Positions 14,474 through 27,718 of a stretch of DNA of 52,000 nucleotides are shown here, piece after piece. Within the stretch, counting starts at the first letter, position 1, and each line of letters begins with the position of its first letter. The position numbers and the translations under genes were made by a program. This stretch comes from Chrysomallon squamiferum (lineage: Eukaryota; Mollusca; Gastropoda; Neomphalida; Peltospiridae), in assembly GCA_012295275.1 (NCBI GenBank), contig CM022676.1, positions 2,022,503 to 2,074,502 on the forward strand, read 5' to 3'. Under the pieces are notes generated by a model that worked only from the letters and a program-made list of their open reading frames with translations, ran no database searches and was not told where the DNA came from.

Positions 14474-14961
14474 AACACAACACAACCGCAAATTTGGCAA
14501 GTCTGAGACATTTTTGCTTAAATCAGGAAATATACCTTGTGAATCTCGTTTCTTGTTTTTATTCAGTTTCAGGTAATATAGCAACAATACTTTATTTGAG
14601 TAAATCAGGAAATATACAAGCGTTATGACAACAATCATACTTATATATGTCTCCTGAATAGATGAACAGAATAATCGTAATTATTTATATTCCAATTAGA
14701 TGAAGGGAATCGTAAATACCTACGTCTTCGGAACTGATAATGAGAAGGATCGTAGTTATTTACGTATTTCAACTAGACGATGAGAAAAGTGATCGTCATT
14801 ACTATATTTTCCAAACTGATGATGAGAATAGTCGTGTTATTGATGTTTGAACCAGATGAAGAAAATGATCGTAATTACTCACGTCTTCTAACAACAAATT
14901 GCTCGGTGTGGGGATGAGGTTTGTGTTATGAGAAAGTTTGATGTTTATTCATCAACGTGTA

Positions 14962-15004
<43 letters not shown>

Positions 15005-15106
15005 GTTCAAATAAGATGGTTGTTTTTTGTTGTTTTTTGCTGCTATATTGGAAAGCAAATACGAATGAGACATGGACACACAGAAAAAAACAAATAAGGA
15101 GACAAA

Positions 15107-15182
<76 letters not shown>

Positions 15183-15927
15183 GATCAATAAGATTAAATT
15201 CATTTGAGAAAAGAGATTTGATAGAGAGAGAGAGAGACGGAACGAATAACTCGTAACGAAGTGTAGACTACAAAATAAACAAAGTTCACCTATTAGATTA
15301 TAATTACTTTCTTCAAATGATAATAATCTGACAAGTGTTAGTGGTTAAGCTGTCCATTCTTTAACTAGCAGGTACTGGGATCAAGTCTTCTATCCAGATA
15401 TCTACTGCGATTGCTTGGTCCCTTGATGTTTGTGTTATTACCTTGTCTGATCAAACCACTAAGTCTAAAGGTTTCTTGGGTTGATGTTACAAAATTCCAA
15501 GAATAATATTTCTCCTTTAACCTTTAGTTAACATAATTAATTTTTAAAAGGTATTTGTTGAATTACTGAATAACGAATTCATCTGTATCCAAAATATTAA
15601 ACATCATTCAAAATAACAATAAATAATAATAACAATACAATTAGAAGAAATTAATAATAAATATAAAATAATAAAAGAAAAATTTAATAAAAACAACAAT
15701 AATGGATTTTGTATTCATATTTATTGTAAAAATTTTTTTTTAATTTATTTTACTTTGTTTTCACAAAAATATTGAGAAATAGACTTATCCCCATTACATA
15801 TGTTTTAATAACATGAATTAATTCATAAATTAGGACAGATGACAATCTAATATGCCTATGACGTAAGAAGTTATATGTCGCATGAGTTATTATGATTTTC
15901 TTCAAACTGTAGTTTACCAACTGAAAT

Positions 15928-17717
<1,790 letters not shown>

Positions 17718-18384
17718 TTTATTTTCTTACTGAGTTGAACCTGGGCAAAAGAAAGAAAGAAAAAAAAAGATTAGAAAATGCTTGTATATAAATGCGTACC
17801 ATAGATACATATTCATATGTAAACAAATTCATGTACACACATGCGTGTAGCCGAAGACCCATATACACCGATATCCAAACACAGACACAGACACACACAC
17901 ACACACACACTCACAAGCACAGACAGATAGAGAGCTAAAGACCTAACACGTACACATACTGACAGATAGAGAGCTATAAAAAGACCGATCAATAAACATG
18001 CACTACACACATACTGAAATATAAAAAGTTACATACCTTTCAACCAATATAAAATATATCGATCAATAAACAAATATGCACTCATTTTATACACACCTAT
18101 TAAAAAAAAATAGAGACACAAAAACATAGAAATACACATTTAGATATTAAAACATACATAGGGACATATTCACGTACACACAGACATAGACGCACTCAGC
18201 TGAATGCATTATTATAAATATAAGTCATGGATTGAGAAAACTAGTCATTTCATATCGCACGTATTAATTACTCTCTTTTGAAATATAATGTTTACATCGG
18301 AGGAATTTATTAAGTTCTGAAGCTTACACTAGCAGTGATGTGAAAACATTGCCTATGAATAATATAAAAATATCATAAATTACA

Positions 18385-18448
<64 letters not shown>

Positions 18449-18772
18449 GTAATAACAATTATCATAATAATAACAGTAATCCTACTACTGCTACAACTAA
18501 AACTACTACTATAACTTAAACTTTGTATAACTGAATTTGGAATCAAACAGTACAACTGACTTACAATTTTAAAGAAGTTTTGTTTAATGGCCTCACTGTC
18601 AGGGCGTCACGTAAATAAATCTTTCTTTCAGACTTGTTTTCTTTTAAATAACGAAGGAAAACGAAATTTATAAGAAATAACGTTATTGGTTTTATTAATA
18701 AACATCTAGAAATCATGTCACAGTACAAAATACAGGTATTAATCAATCGTAATAAAATATATCAGTGTTTAC

Positions 18773-18832
18773 CTGCAGTATTCGATTCTGAAATTACTTC
18801 CTTATTCACGACTGACCCACTTTCTGTTTCAG
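18773..18832 (-). promoter_or_regulatory. Gene A non-coding first exon U1 with promoter-like motifs
   Basis: On the minus strand the segment ends in CTGCAG|GTAAAC, a good splice donor at 18773/18772. About 50 nt upstream sits GAAACAGAAA (18830-18821), the core of an interferon-stimulated response element or IRF site. AGGAAGTAA, an ETS-type core, lies between them. The same arrangement recurs at 30596, 36082 and 43823. The exon's 5' end is unknown. Exon status is inferred from the conserved donor plus the conserved acceptor just 5' of the BTB exon. Confidence 0.5.
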
Positions 18833-19140
18833 GTGAGATATTTATAAACAGTAACTAAATAAATCTCAGTTGGATGATTATGAAGAATAACAAACATATT
18901 CTTGATATATATATATAAATGTAATAAAAATAACGTGCGTGTGTGTGTGTGTTTGTTTTGTGTATTTGTGTATGTGTACGAGAGTTTTTCTGTGTTAATG
19001 TGTGTGCGCGTGTGAATATGAGTGTTACATGCTGATAAATTCCATTCCAGATCCCACTAATATTTATGACAATATCGGAATTTCCACATTACTAACATTA
19101 TTTAATTAAATTAATACAACATATCAGTATTTAAACCTAC

Positions 19141-19240
19141 CTGTATCGTTCTGTCGCTAGTATTTCACAACTGAAACTACTTCCTTGTACACGAGTGACT
19201 TTCCGAGAAATCAGAACAGTAAAACCTAGTTTCTGTTTCA
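19141..19240 (-). promoter_or_regulatory. Gene A alternative first exon U2 with IRF-, STAT- and ETS-like motifs
   Basis: The minus strand reads GAAACAGAAA (19239-19230), then a sequence whose plus strand is TTCCGAGAA (19201-19209, matching the STAT GAS form TTCN3GAA), then AGGAAGTAG, then the donor ATACAG|GTAGGT at 19141/19140. Its layout resembles U1, so the two look like duplicated alternative promoters or exons. Copies recur at 30995, 36419 and 37960. Transcription is not shown by sequence alone. Confidence 0.5.
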
Positions 19241-19544
19241 GTTGAAATATTTGTAAACAATAACTTAACAGTTATCAGTGAAATATTTATGAATAATAAG
19301 AAAACATATTCCTTAGAAATAAAAATATAATAGAATAATAAATTATAATATTGGATATATCTAATAATTAATTATCTAGTGGACTATTTCACCTAAATGA
19401 CCTTTCACCTGGTTCATTTCAGGAGAGATAACTCTGGAGAAATACTTCAATAAAGAGTATCGTTTACCAAATTATTTTTCACTGGCGACAATGTTAAAGT
19501 GTTTGAATAAACAGAGTACAATTCATGAGTGCTACCAAAAACAA

Positions 19545-19702
19545 TTTAATCGTAATATTTATTTAACAGAGTTCGGTCGTAATGTTTATTTAACACAGTT
19601 TTGTCGTAATGTTTATTTAACACAGTTTAGTCGTAATGTTTATTTAACACAGTTTTGTCGTAATGTTTATTTAACACAGTTTAGTCGTAATGTTTATTTA
19701 TA
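19545..19702. repeat. 27-bp minisatellite upstream of gene A
   Basis: Copies of TAATGTTTATTTAACACAGT plus TTTGTCG or TTAGTCG. Related arrays lie upstream of B (31390-31720), C (36822-37010) and D (44185-44295), always distal to the first exons. It is part of the duplicated gene unit. Confidence 0.85.
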
Positions 19703-19907
19703 ACAGTTTATTAGTTATGATTATTTCTGGCTTTTCTTCCGTAAACTGTCAATTTCAATTTTATTTTGATAAATATAAGCGATTTTTAACACCAGCTGCT
19801 TGATTAATATTTAATGAAGAATGATTCAATTTTATTAAAACCTGTAAATTTACTAAGCGTAATTTTGTATACCTTTTTAACATCAGCATCATTAATCTTT
19901 GGCTCAA

Positions 19908-19942
<35 letters not shown>

Positions 19943-20232
19943 AAGAAAGAAAAAAAAAGTTCTTAACACAAACAGAATGAAAATCCAGGCCGGACGTTTC
20001 TGCTACTCGAGCAATTCACAATTCTACGGATAAAGATCAATTTTGTGTTTGTCTTTTTTTTTTTTCCCATGGTAATTACGTTCTAGAGCTTCATGTTACG
20101 ACTCCTTGGTAAACAGCTAACAATACTGTGAATTGAAAAGTTTACAAAGATAATCTTATCTTTAAACTAATAAACTACTGATAAAGTCCTTTGTCTTTTT
20201 GAATATCACTGAGAGTAGTCTAATCTGTGCAT

Positions 20233-20246
20233 GTGTCACGTGACAC
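20233..20246. promoter_or_regulatory. GTGTCACGTGACAC palindrome upstream of gene A
   Basis: A perfect 14-bp palindrome containing GTCACGTGAC, the form bound by MiT/TFE and USF bHLH-zip factors. The equivalent place upstream of gene C (37513) keeps the core (GTGTCACGTGACAA). It lies about 2.5 kb upstream of the BTB exon, so a direct role is uncertain. Confidence 0.35.
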
Positions 20247-21017
20247 ATCGTCAAATGTTCACTGTTTGTCTGGAAATCTTATGATTTGACAGCGTTCGTA
20301 ATTTTACTGGTTTTAACTGATAATTAGAGAAATTATTTAATTAAAACAGAAACTGATCTGTCAAAGTCACCATTAGTCCTGTGGTAATACTATATTTTAT
20401 AACTACACTTCATAATAATAATGTTCTACCCTGAACATTATGTGCCATTACTTTTTGTTCATTAGGAGATAGGTATTATTTAATTAATTAATTTGATATA
20501 ACATTAGCTTATATACAATTTTATGAACTTCATACAGGTACCTTGCTGTTTTTAGAAGGATATAAGAAGTGAATGACTTTCATCACGGTATTTGTCTCAG
20601 GAAACCTTGAATCTGTAGAGCAAAAATGACTGAAATTTTCGCAAGTTAAGACTGGTATGACTTCGTAATTTTCAAGTTATTGTCGTAAGTATGACATCAC
20701 TTTATTATCTTTTCCATATTGTTTACAGCGAATTATTTTTGTTTTTAGTGTGGGGTCTTTGTGTGTGTGTGTGTGTGTGTGGGTGTGTGTGTGTCTGTGT
20801 GTTTGTCTGTGTGTGTTTATTACTTTTATTATTATTATTATTTGTTTTGAAAATTACTTTGTTGGTATTAAAATAGAACTATTCTTTGTATGTAAAGGTG
20901 AAAACAATAAAAACCAATATAATAATAACAACAACAACAACAACAATAACAATAATAAACAATTATAGTAGTAGTAGCAGTAGAAGTAGTAGTAATAGTA
21001 CAGTAATAGTAGTAGCA

Positions 21018-21066
<49 letters not shown>

Positions 21067-21362
21067 AATGCATTTTTATTGCTTATTATTATTTCATAGT
21101 ATAACAGGTGTATTGTCATATCATAGTATAATAGTGTTTATTATTATATCATAGTATAATACTGTTTATTGGTATATCATATATAATAGTATATATTATT
21201 GAATCATATGATGATAATGTTTATTATTTTATGGTATTATTTGATGAACTTAGTCATTTATGTCTTGTCCCAAGTTCAGCAGACAAGTTAAATATTTCAG
21301 TTTTTTTAATAACAAGAATTTTAATCCATGTATTATCCTCGTTTCACTCGTTCTGTCTGATT

Positions 21363-22448
21363 TCAGTCACTAGAGAAAAAACAAACACAATCTCCTACAC
21401 TGACAACTTGTTTTATACTAGAACCCTGGAATTTCGTCATTCCTTTTATTTTAACACTCAGGCAGTAAGTTCTGTCTTTGATTATCTGAACGGGTGTCGA
21501 GAAATCAACATCGTACACGTCATCATTAGCTACCACGGTCTCCGACAGCCATGACCCAGGGACAGTTTCATCCGTGACCACATCACAAACAGAAACGGTT
21601 ATCTCATGATTCACTGATCTTTCAGTCGACATGGCTCTTGTAAGTAGTGGTGTCTTCTGAGGTGCTGCGTATAACTGTATGCCTTGCAGAGCAGCGCTCG
21701 TATTAATGCTAAACTGAATTTCTTCAGCAGACCTGCCGTGATGTTGAAACACGTGAATATCTTTCGTCTCAAATCGTTTAATTGTCACCAGCGATTTCTT
21801 CTTTCTATTTACTCTGAAATGTGATTTAAAAGGCTCAACATCTTCGTCAGGAAAGAGAAAGTAACTCAACAGTTTAACATTTTCTGATTCCGTCAGTAGA
21901 TCGGAAAACATTTTCTCATCGAAAAACTCTGGATCTATCAAACGAAAGCGAATCTGGTAGAGCGCATCCCCGAGTGACATTTGTCTGTTTTCTCGAGTTA
22001 TCTCCCTGCCGTTCCCTTTGAACTGTTCCTCACTCCAGATCACGGCCGCTTTGAAAATTACCTCTTCACTCGCATTCAGCTGGTCTGACTCGATGAGTTT
22101 ACAAACTCGGACACAGATAACTAAAACTTTCAGATTTCAGCGCCTCTTCTCCGTTTTGCCAAATGCACGTAAGAGATCTTTCAATCATGTCACGGTCGTC
22201 ATAGAGATGAACTTTCTCCAGAACGAGACATGCGTCAGATGACGTCATCGACATTTTTCTTCACGGCTGACGATCTCATACTTCTTTGACGTATACAACA
22301 ATCCGGAGACGTCTCTAATATCCACACAGTCAGTACAGAGATACCTGTAACAAATTACTAATTTAGAAAATCTATAACATCTACAACTGTTATAAATAAA
22401 TAGACAAAAAAGAATAAAATATAAAAGAACAAGAAAATAACCAAACAT
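21363..22448 (-). pseudogene. Copy E: second-lineage BTB-BACK-PHR pseudogene lacking its BTB exon
   Basis: Exon 2 starts at 22344 after the acceptor TTACAG|GTATCTC and encodes YLCTDCVDIRD, LLYTSKKYEIVSREEKC, then BACK (IWQNGEEALKSESFSYLC; IWSEEQF, NRQMSLGDALYQIRF) and a divergent PHR (FSINTSAALQGIQLYA, IKDRTYCLSVKIKG) ending at 21363. It is dead. A deletion of about 20 nt after EEKC shifts the frame. An extra base after SYLC gives SL*, with the sequence resuming as VCKLIESDQLNASEE. The expected BTB exon upstream is missing and replaced by the foreign segment at about 22611-24930. The PHR is clearly separate from those of A-D, so this is an older paralogue lineage. Confidence 0.82.
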
Positions 22449-22535
22449 TTTTAAACAACTATCTCAGAATTTATATGAATAAATATGTGTTCGGTATATC
22501 TGTGAATATGTATACATGCATGTGAGTATGAGTGG

Positions 22536-22537
<2 letters not shown>

Positions 22538-22610
<73 letters not shown>
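22538..22610. repeat. (GT)n at the left border of the foreign insert
   Basis: About 72 bp of GT, also present at the same site in the triplicated units (8915, 11485, 14055). Confidence 0.95.
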
Positions 22611-22611
<1 letters not shown>

Positions 22612-22752
22612 CTCCATGTAGTCCGGTTGCCAAACCCCAGATACAGTCCGTACAAAGTTTGTTTGCTGTTTCTATACCTCCGAGATGTGCTCTTTAAGAA
22701 TCTGAATGATGCCACTCTGTCATCCTTGGGCAATCCGCACAATATGCAAAAC

Positions 22753-23060
22753 AAGGCCGCCATTACTGAAAATCTTGTTTTCGTCAATATCTCAGTAACT
22801 ATGCATGGTATCTTTCCACATGTTTTGAGGGGTATAGAATCAGATTAAGCCTTTTCAGTCAAGATCACACCAATATTTTGTGCTGAATAGGCATATTAAG
22901 GCCGCCATTAATGAAAATCTCGTTTTCGTCAATATCTCAGTAACTGCACATGGTCTCAAAATAATTTTGGAGTCTATACAAAAGTTTTTAGGGATAAAGA
23001 ATCAGATTAAACCGTTACCGTATTGATCACACCAATATTTTCTGCAAAATATGCCCGCCA
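22753..23060 (+). repeat. Tandem repeats of about 145-170 bp upstream of the 564-aa reading frame
   Basis: AAGGCCGCCATTA(C/A)TGAAAA followed by TCGTCAATATCTCAGTAACT occurs at 22753 and again at 22898, 145 bp apart. A third partial copy (ATCACACCAATATTTT) begins at 23036. This looks like a leader or intron repeat belonging to the inserted fragment rather than to the BTB array. Confidence 0.7.
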
Positions 23061-23197
23061 TTTAGACATCGAGTTCTTTAAGTGTGTTGCCAGAAGCACG
23101 AATCCTATCGAGTTCGGTGGCTTCAACACCAAGTTGTGTAGAGAGCAAGGGCAGAGTGTGAAACCAGCGACAAAGCAGTGTATATGCATTGACTGAT

Positions 23198-24892
23198 ATG
23201 AATCCAGCCGACCCGGACTCCATGCTCACAGCCATGAGCGAGGCTCAACGTCTAACGAAGGAATGTGGAGAGGACATTGCTATTCTGACAACTGATCAGC
23301 AGCTCTATAGAGTTGCAGTCAATGTGAAATGGGTTTACCCAGAGGATTTCATACCAAGGCCCAGGGGCATGCACATGCTCATGAGTTTTATTGGCTGTGT
23401 TGGCATATTGAAGGCAGACAGTGGACTTGAGGATATCATGAAATCGTGTTTTGGAGGTGTGGCACACATGCTGTCGGGGAAGAAGTTCCCACAGAACTTT
23501 AGAGCCCTTCGGTTAGTGACAGAAGAACTGCTGCGTCCACATCTGGAAGGATGCGAAAGTCACGAGGAGATGCTTGGAGCGCTTGAAAGCATCTCCTTAA
23601 GAAGCATCACAACTCAGAACCTGATAAAACCTGTCTTCGTCATGATGGTCTTCGTGCGGGCGGAACGAGAGGCAGACTGGCCACTCCACCTCTGGGCAGT
23701 AGAGCAAATGATACCATACTTTTTTGCGTCTGCTCACTTCAACTGCGCGAGATACGGGTTATACTACCTGAGTACAATGAAGCGTCTCCCACCTGAAGTG
23801 CTTCAGAGCTTCATGAGAGGTGAACACACCATGCGTCACAAGCCGGGACTGTGGAACGGGATCTGGTCCGACATGTGGATAGAGACAACCTTCATGCGTT
23901 ATGGGCATGGTCCAAATGGAATCATAGGCATAACCCTGAAGCCCGAAACCCTAAAACGATGGGCATACAGTATGCACACCTGCAGCATGATCATTCAAGA
24001 TATCGCGGACATGTCCGATGACAGTGAAGAGAGGGAGGTTTCGAGTCATAAAGAAGAGAAGTCATCACGCATCTCTTCGGATTCCAAGGACAGGGACAAG
24101 ATACGAGATAAACTTCTGACTTGCATCGATCCCCTGGATCCAACTGGTCATCCCGCTGGTTTGGTCAATCTCGTTACTGGTCGGATTGCAGCTGAAACGG
24201 TGAATGCACATGACGCAGTGGATATTGGGAACGGTCAACTTGTGTCATTTGAAAATACCTGGCCTGGCGGATTTAATGCATCCTTATCCAAGTTGGTTGT
24301 GACCATGGCAGTGAAGAGAAAGGCAATAAGGGTTGGGAACAATAACGTGTATGACACGAATCTCATTTACTCGCGGGTACTAGGGTTGCAACAGTCTCGA
24401 GACATTGATATCAAAACTGTCCTTGCGCATGAACTGTCACCCGTGCCTACCTCAATGTTTGATGATGAAGGCAAAATGAGAATCGCAAATACGAAATCAA
24501 CGCTGAAGAAGAATCTGCAGGTGACTGTGTCCCAGCGTTTGGTTGCGAAATCACAGGTAGAAATACTGGATGGATGTGTTATCCTTTGGGTTATAAACTG
24601 GCCTAATCGAGGAACTGTGGCAGATTTTGACAACGGCTTAACGAGGAATGTGATGAAAAGGGTGGCAAGCCAGGACACAAACCTGATGTTTGATCGCTAC
24701 GTCAACTTCAGCATTAAAAGTGGAACGCGGGCAGCTCGAGCTGGTGACGACGCGAGCCGACGACACAAACTGCAGTTACATACTCCATTGCCACCCCAGA
24801 ACGTTGTCCTTACAGTAACTGAGAATATGGTACACGTCATAGATCTGATATGTCAGAATTTGATCCAGAAAGCACAGGACGAGCAGAATTAA
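23198..24892 (+). CDS. Uncharacterised, probably mobile-element-related protein, 564-aa open frame (truncated)
   Basis: A long intronless frame from the first ATG (MNPADPDSMLTAMSEAQRL) to TAA at 24892. I recognise it as a recurring uncharacterised family of invertebrate genomes but cannot name it. Visible blocks: a helical middle (GIWSDMWIETTFMRYGHG), a Ser/Asp/Glu-rich hinge (about 280-305), then a domain with HDAVDIGNGQLVSFENTWP, NNNVYDTNLIYSRVLG and FDRYVNFSIKSGTR. Both ends look cut. Just upstream, in another frame, 23062-23177 is coding-like (LDIEFFKCVARSTNP, EFGGFNTKLC), so a net 1-base shift lies near 23178-23190. After the stop, HSLVITSTDSVRE reads on in frame to the edge of the insert. 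I infer a decayed piece of a longer protein, not a host gene. Codon usage is less AT-rich than in its surroundings. Confidence 0.6.
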   Translation: MNPADPDSMLTAMSEAQRLTKECGEDIAILTTDQQLYRVAVNVKWVYPEDFIPRPRGMHMLMSFIGCVGILKADSGLEDIMKSCFGGVAHMLSGKKFPQNFRALRLVTEELLRPHLEGCESHEEMLGALESISLRSITTQNLIKPVFVMMVFVRAEREADWPLHLWAVEQMIPYFFASAHFNCARYGLYYLSTMKRLPPEVLQSFMRGEHTMRHKPGLWNGIWSDMWIETTFMRYGHGPNGIIGITLKPETLKRWAYSMHTCSMIIQDIADMSDDSEEREVSSHKEEKSSRISSDSKDRDKIRDKLLTCIDPLDPTGHPAGLVNLVTGRIAAETVNAHDAVDIGNGQLVSFENTWPGGFNASLSKLVVTMAVKRKAIRVGNNNVYDTNLIYSRVLGLQQSRDIDIKTVLAHELSPVPTSMFDDEGKMRIANTKSTLKKNLQVTVSQRLVAKSQVEILDGCVILWVINWPNRGTVADFDNGLTRNVMKRVASQDTNLMFDRYVNFSIKSGTRAARAGDDASRRHKLQLHTPLPPQNVVLTVTENMVHVIDLICQNLIQKAQDEQN

Positions 24893-25474
24893 CACAGTCT
24901 GGTCATTACCTCTACTGACTCTGTAAGGGAACATACAAGCGTTATGACAACAATCATACTTATATATGTCTCCTGAATAGATGAACAGAATAATCGTAAT
25001 TATTTATATTCCATTTAGATGAAGAGAATCGACATTACTTGCCTCTTCCAAACTGATGATAAGAATAATCGTAGTTATTGATGTGTTTCAATTAAATGAT
25101 GGAAATAATCGTAATTATTATTTTCCTAAAGAGGTGAAGAGAATAATCGTAATTATTTATATTCCACTTAGATGAAGAAAATCGTAACTACCTACGTCTT
25201 CCGGACTCATGATGAGAAGGATCGTAGTTATTTACGTATTTCAACTAGACGATGAGAAAAGTGATCGTCATTACTATATTTTCCAAACTGATGATGAGAA
25301 TAGTCGTGTTATTGATGTTTGAACCAGATGAAGAAAATAATCGTAATTACTCACGTCTTCTAACAACAAATTGTTCGGTGTGGGGATGAGGTTTGTGTTA
25401 GGAGAAAGTTTGATGTTTATTCATCAACGTGTGTATTTATATATATATAAATATAAACGTTCAAACGTTATATA

Positions 25475-25519
<45 letters not shown>

Positions 25520-25593
25520 TAAACGTTGAAAGTTCCAATGTTTTTTGTTGCTATATTGGAAAAAAATACGGATGAGACAGAGAGAGAGAGAAG

Positions 25594-25713
<120 letters not shown>

Positions 25714-25732
25714 TACTGATGTACGTCGAGTA

Positions 25733-26017
25733 ACAAGTGCTCCAACTTACGAGTTTTTCGAGCTGTGGTTTTGGTTGGCTGGAACGGAACAATAATATTT
25801 CTATTAAATTCATTTGGTAAAACTGATTTGATATACGAGGAAATTGAGTTACGAACTCGGTCACGGAACGAACTGATCTCGTAAATCAAGGTACCACTGT
25901 AGACTACAAAGAAAACAGCTTTGTGAAGGAACTGGTGTTAGATTGGGAAATATCTTAATTACTTTTCCGAGAAGGAGAGATTAGTCGACATTCAGTGTGT
26001 TAAATAATACGAAGTCT
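25733..26017. mobile_element. Miniature-element-like repeat in the 3' flank of gene B
   Basis: Between (GA)n and the gene B flank lies a segment with inward-facing CAACTTACGAG and CTCGTAAATC and the conserved GAACTCGGTCACGGAACGAA. A degenerate copy is at 15183-15275 next to gene A. Part of it (25818-26017) occurs inverted in each triplicated unit. Assignment as a MITE is by resemblance only. Confidence 0.45.
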
Positions 26018-26413
26018 GCACAGATAAGAGTTCACCTGTCAGACGATGTCTTCAAACGATAATAATCTGACAAGTGTTAGTGGCTAAGATATCCACTCTT
26101 TAACTAGCAGGTACTGGGATCGAGTCTTCTATCCAGATATCTAAAGCAATTGCGTGGCCCTTTCAAGTTTTGTGTGATTTCCTTGTCTGATCAAACCACT
26201 GAGTCTAAATGTTTCTTTGGTACACGTGGTAAAATTACAAGAATAGTATTCGTGGTTTAACATTTAGCTGACTGTGTTTTAAAAACTGTTTGTTGAATTA
26301 CTGAATAACCGAACCATCTGTAAGCGAAACATTAAATATCAATAATAATAATAATAAATAATAATAAAAATACAATTAAGAAAAACAAAACACAAAACAT
26401 CTACTGCTACTAA

Positions 26414-26444
<31 letters not shown>

Positions 26445-26772
26445 CAACAGACATAAAAATACCTAATAAAAAATGAAAATAATATAATAATAATAATAAT
26501 TATAAAAATAAAAAAAAAATAAAAATATTAAAATAACACTAACGATGATAATAATTTATTTTAAATTCATATTTATTGTAAAACTTTATTGGTAATTTAT
26601 TTCTGTTTGTTTTTACATAAAAATGTTTTAACATTAACATTCGATAGATATTTAGAACATTTTATATACTTAGTACATTTAATAGATATACAGAACAGTT
26701 TATACATTCTTATTCCATTTGATAGATATTTAATACATTATTTTACATATTTAATCCATTTGATATATATAT

Positions 26773-26881
<109 letters not shown>

Positions 26882-26924
26882 GATAGATATAGAACAATTG
26901 TATATACTTAGTGCATGTAATATA

Positions 26925-27380
26925 TATTCAGAAAATTATGTTATATATTTAGCACATTTAGTGCATATTTAACACACTATTTTATATTCTTAGTACATTT
27001 AGTGCTTATTTAGAGTATTATTTTATATGTTTAGTACATTTAGTGCATATGTAGAGTATTATGTTATGTTAGTACATTTAGTGCATATTTAGAGTATTAT
27101 TTTATATGTTTAGTACATTTAGTGCATATGTAGAGTATTATGTTATGTTAGTACATTTAGTGCATATGTAGATTATTATGTTATGTTAGTACATTTAGTG
27201 CATATTTAGAGTATTATTTTGTACCTTTAGTACATTTAGTGCATATGTAAAGTATTATGTTATGTTTACATTTGGTGCATATTTAGAGTATTATTTTGTA
27301 CCTTTAGTACATTTAGTGCATATTTAGAGTATTATTTTATATGTTTAGTATATTTAGTGCATATTTAAAGTGTTATTTTA
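26925..27380. repeat. AT-rich ~40-bp tandem repeat 3' of gene B
   Basis: About ten irregular copies of TTAGTACATTTAGTGCATAT followed by TTAGAGTATTATTTTATA. A looser version lies 3' of copy D (about 38600-38960), fitting the shared history of the B and D 3' ends. Confidence 0.85.
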
Positions 27381-27718
27381 TGTATACCTTACATTTGATT
27401 TCAATTTTATCATAACAAAATTTTTATTCCAGGTAGTAGTCTTCTTTCACTTCTGAAACATTATTATTAATTTATTTCAGTTTGTTTTTACATAAATATG
27501 TGTTAACATGAACAAATCAGAATTGTCAGAAATACACTTATCCCAATTATATCTCTTTTAATAACATGAAATTAATGATGAATTAGGACAGAATACAGTC
27601 TAATATGTAATGATGTAAGAAGTTCCATGTCATATACAAATTATTTGGATGCAGACTGAATCATTTTCTAATCAGTCACAAAACTGGTTTCCTTCAACTG
27701 TAGTTTACCAACTGAAAT

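Larger units (their letters stand above)
17741..21094. other. Gene A 5' intron and upstream region
   Basis: Beyond the first exons listed, it holds CA-rich stretches (17880-18200), (AAT)n at 18387-18450, poly(A) at about 19910-19940, (GT)n at 20760-20815 and (AAC/TAG/AAT)n at 20925-21065. The part at 19740-20690 is closely matched upstream of gene C (37050-37860), supporting an A-C pairing of duplicated units. No other coding exon was seen. Confidence 0.75.
22611..24932 (+). mobile_element. Inserted foreign fragment replacing the BTB exon of copy E
   Basis: Left of it the E-type intron runs into a (GT)n tract ending about 22610. Right of it, from about 24933, the E-lineage flank resumes (ACAAGCGTTATGACAACAAT, matching about 14617 in unit 3). 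The interval that in the triplicated units holds the degenerate BTB exon is absent. The insert contains 145-170-bp repeats and an intronless reading frame. No terminal repeats or target duplication were recognised, so how it arrived is unknown. Confidence 0.65.
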
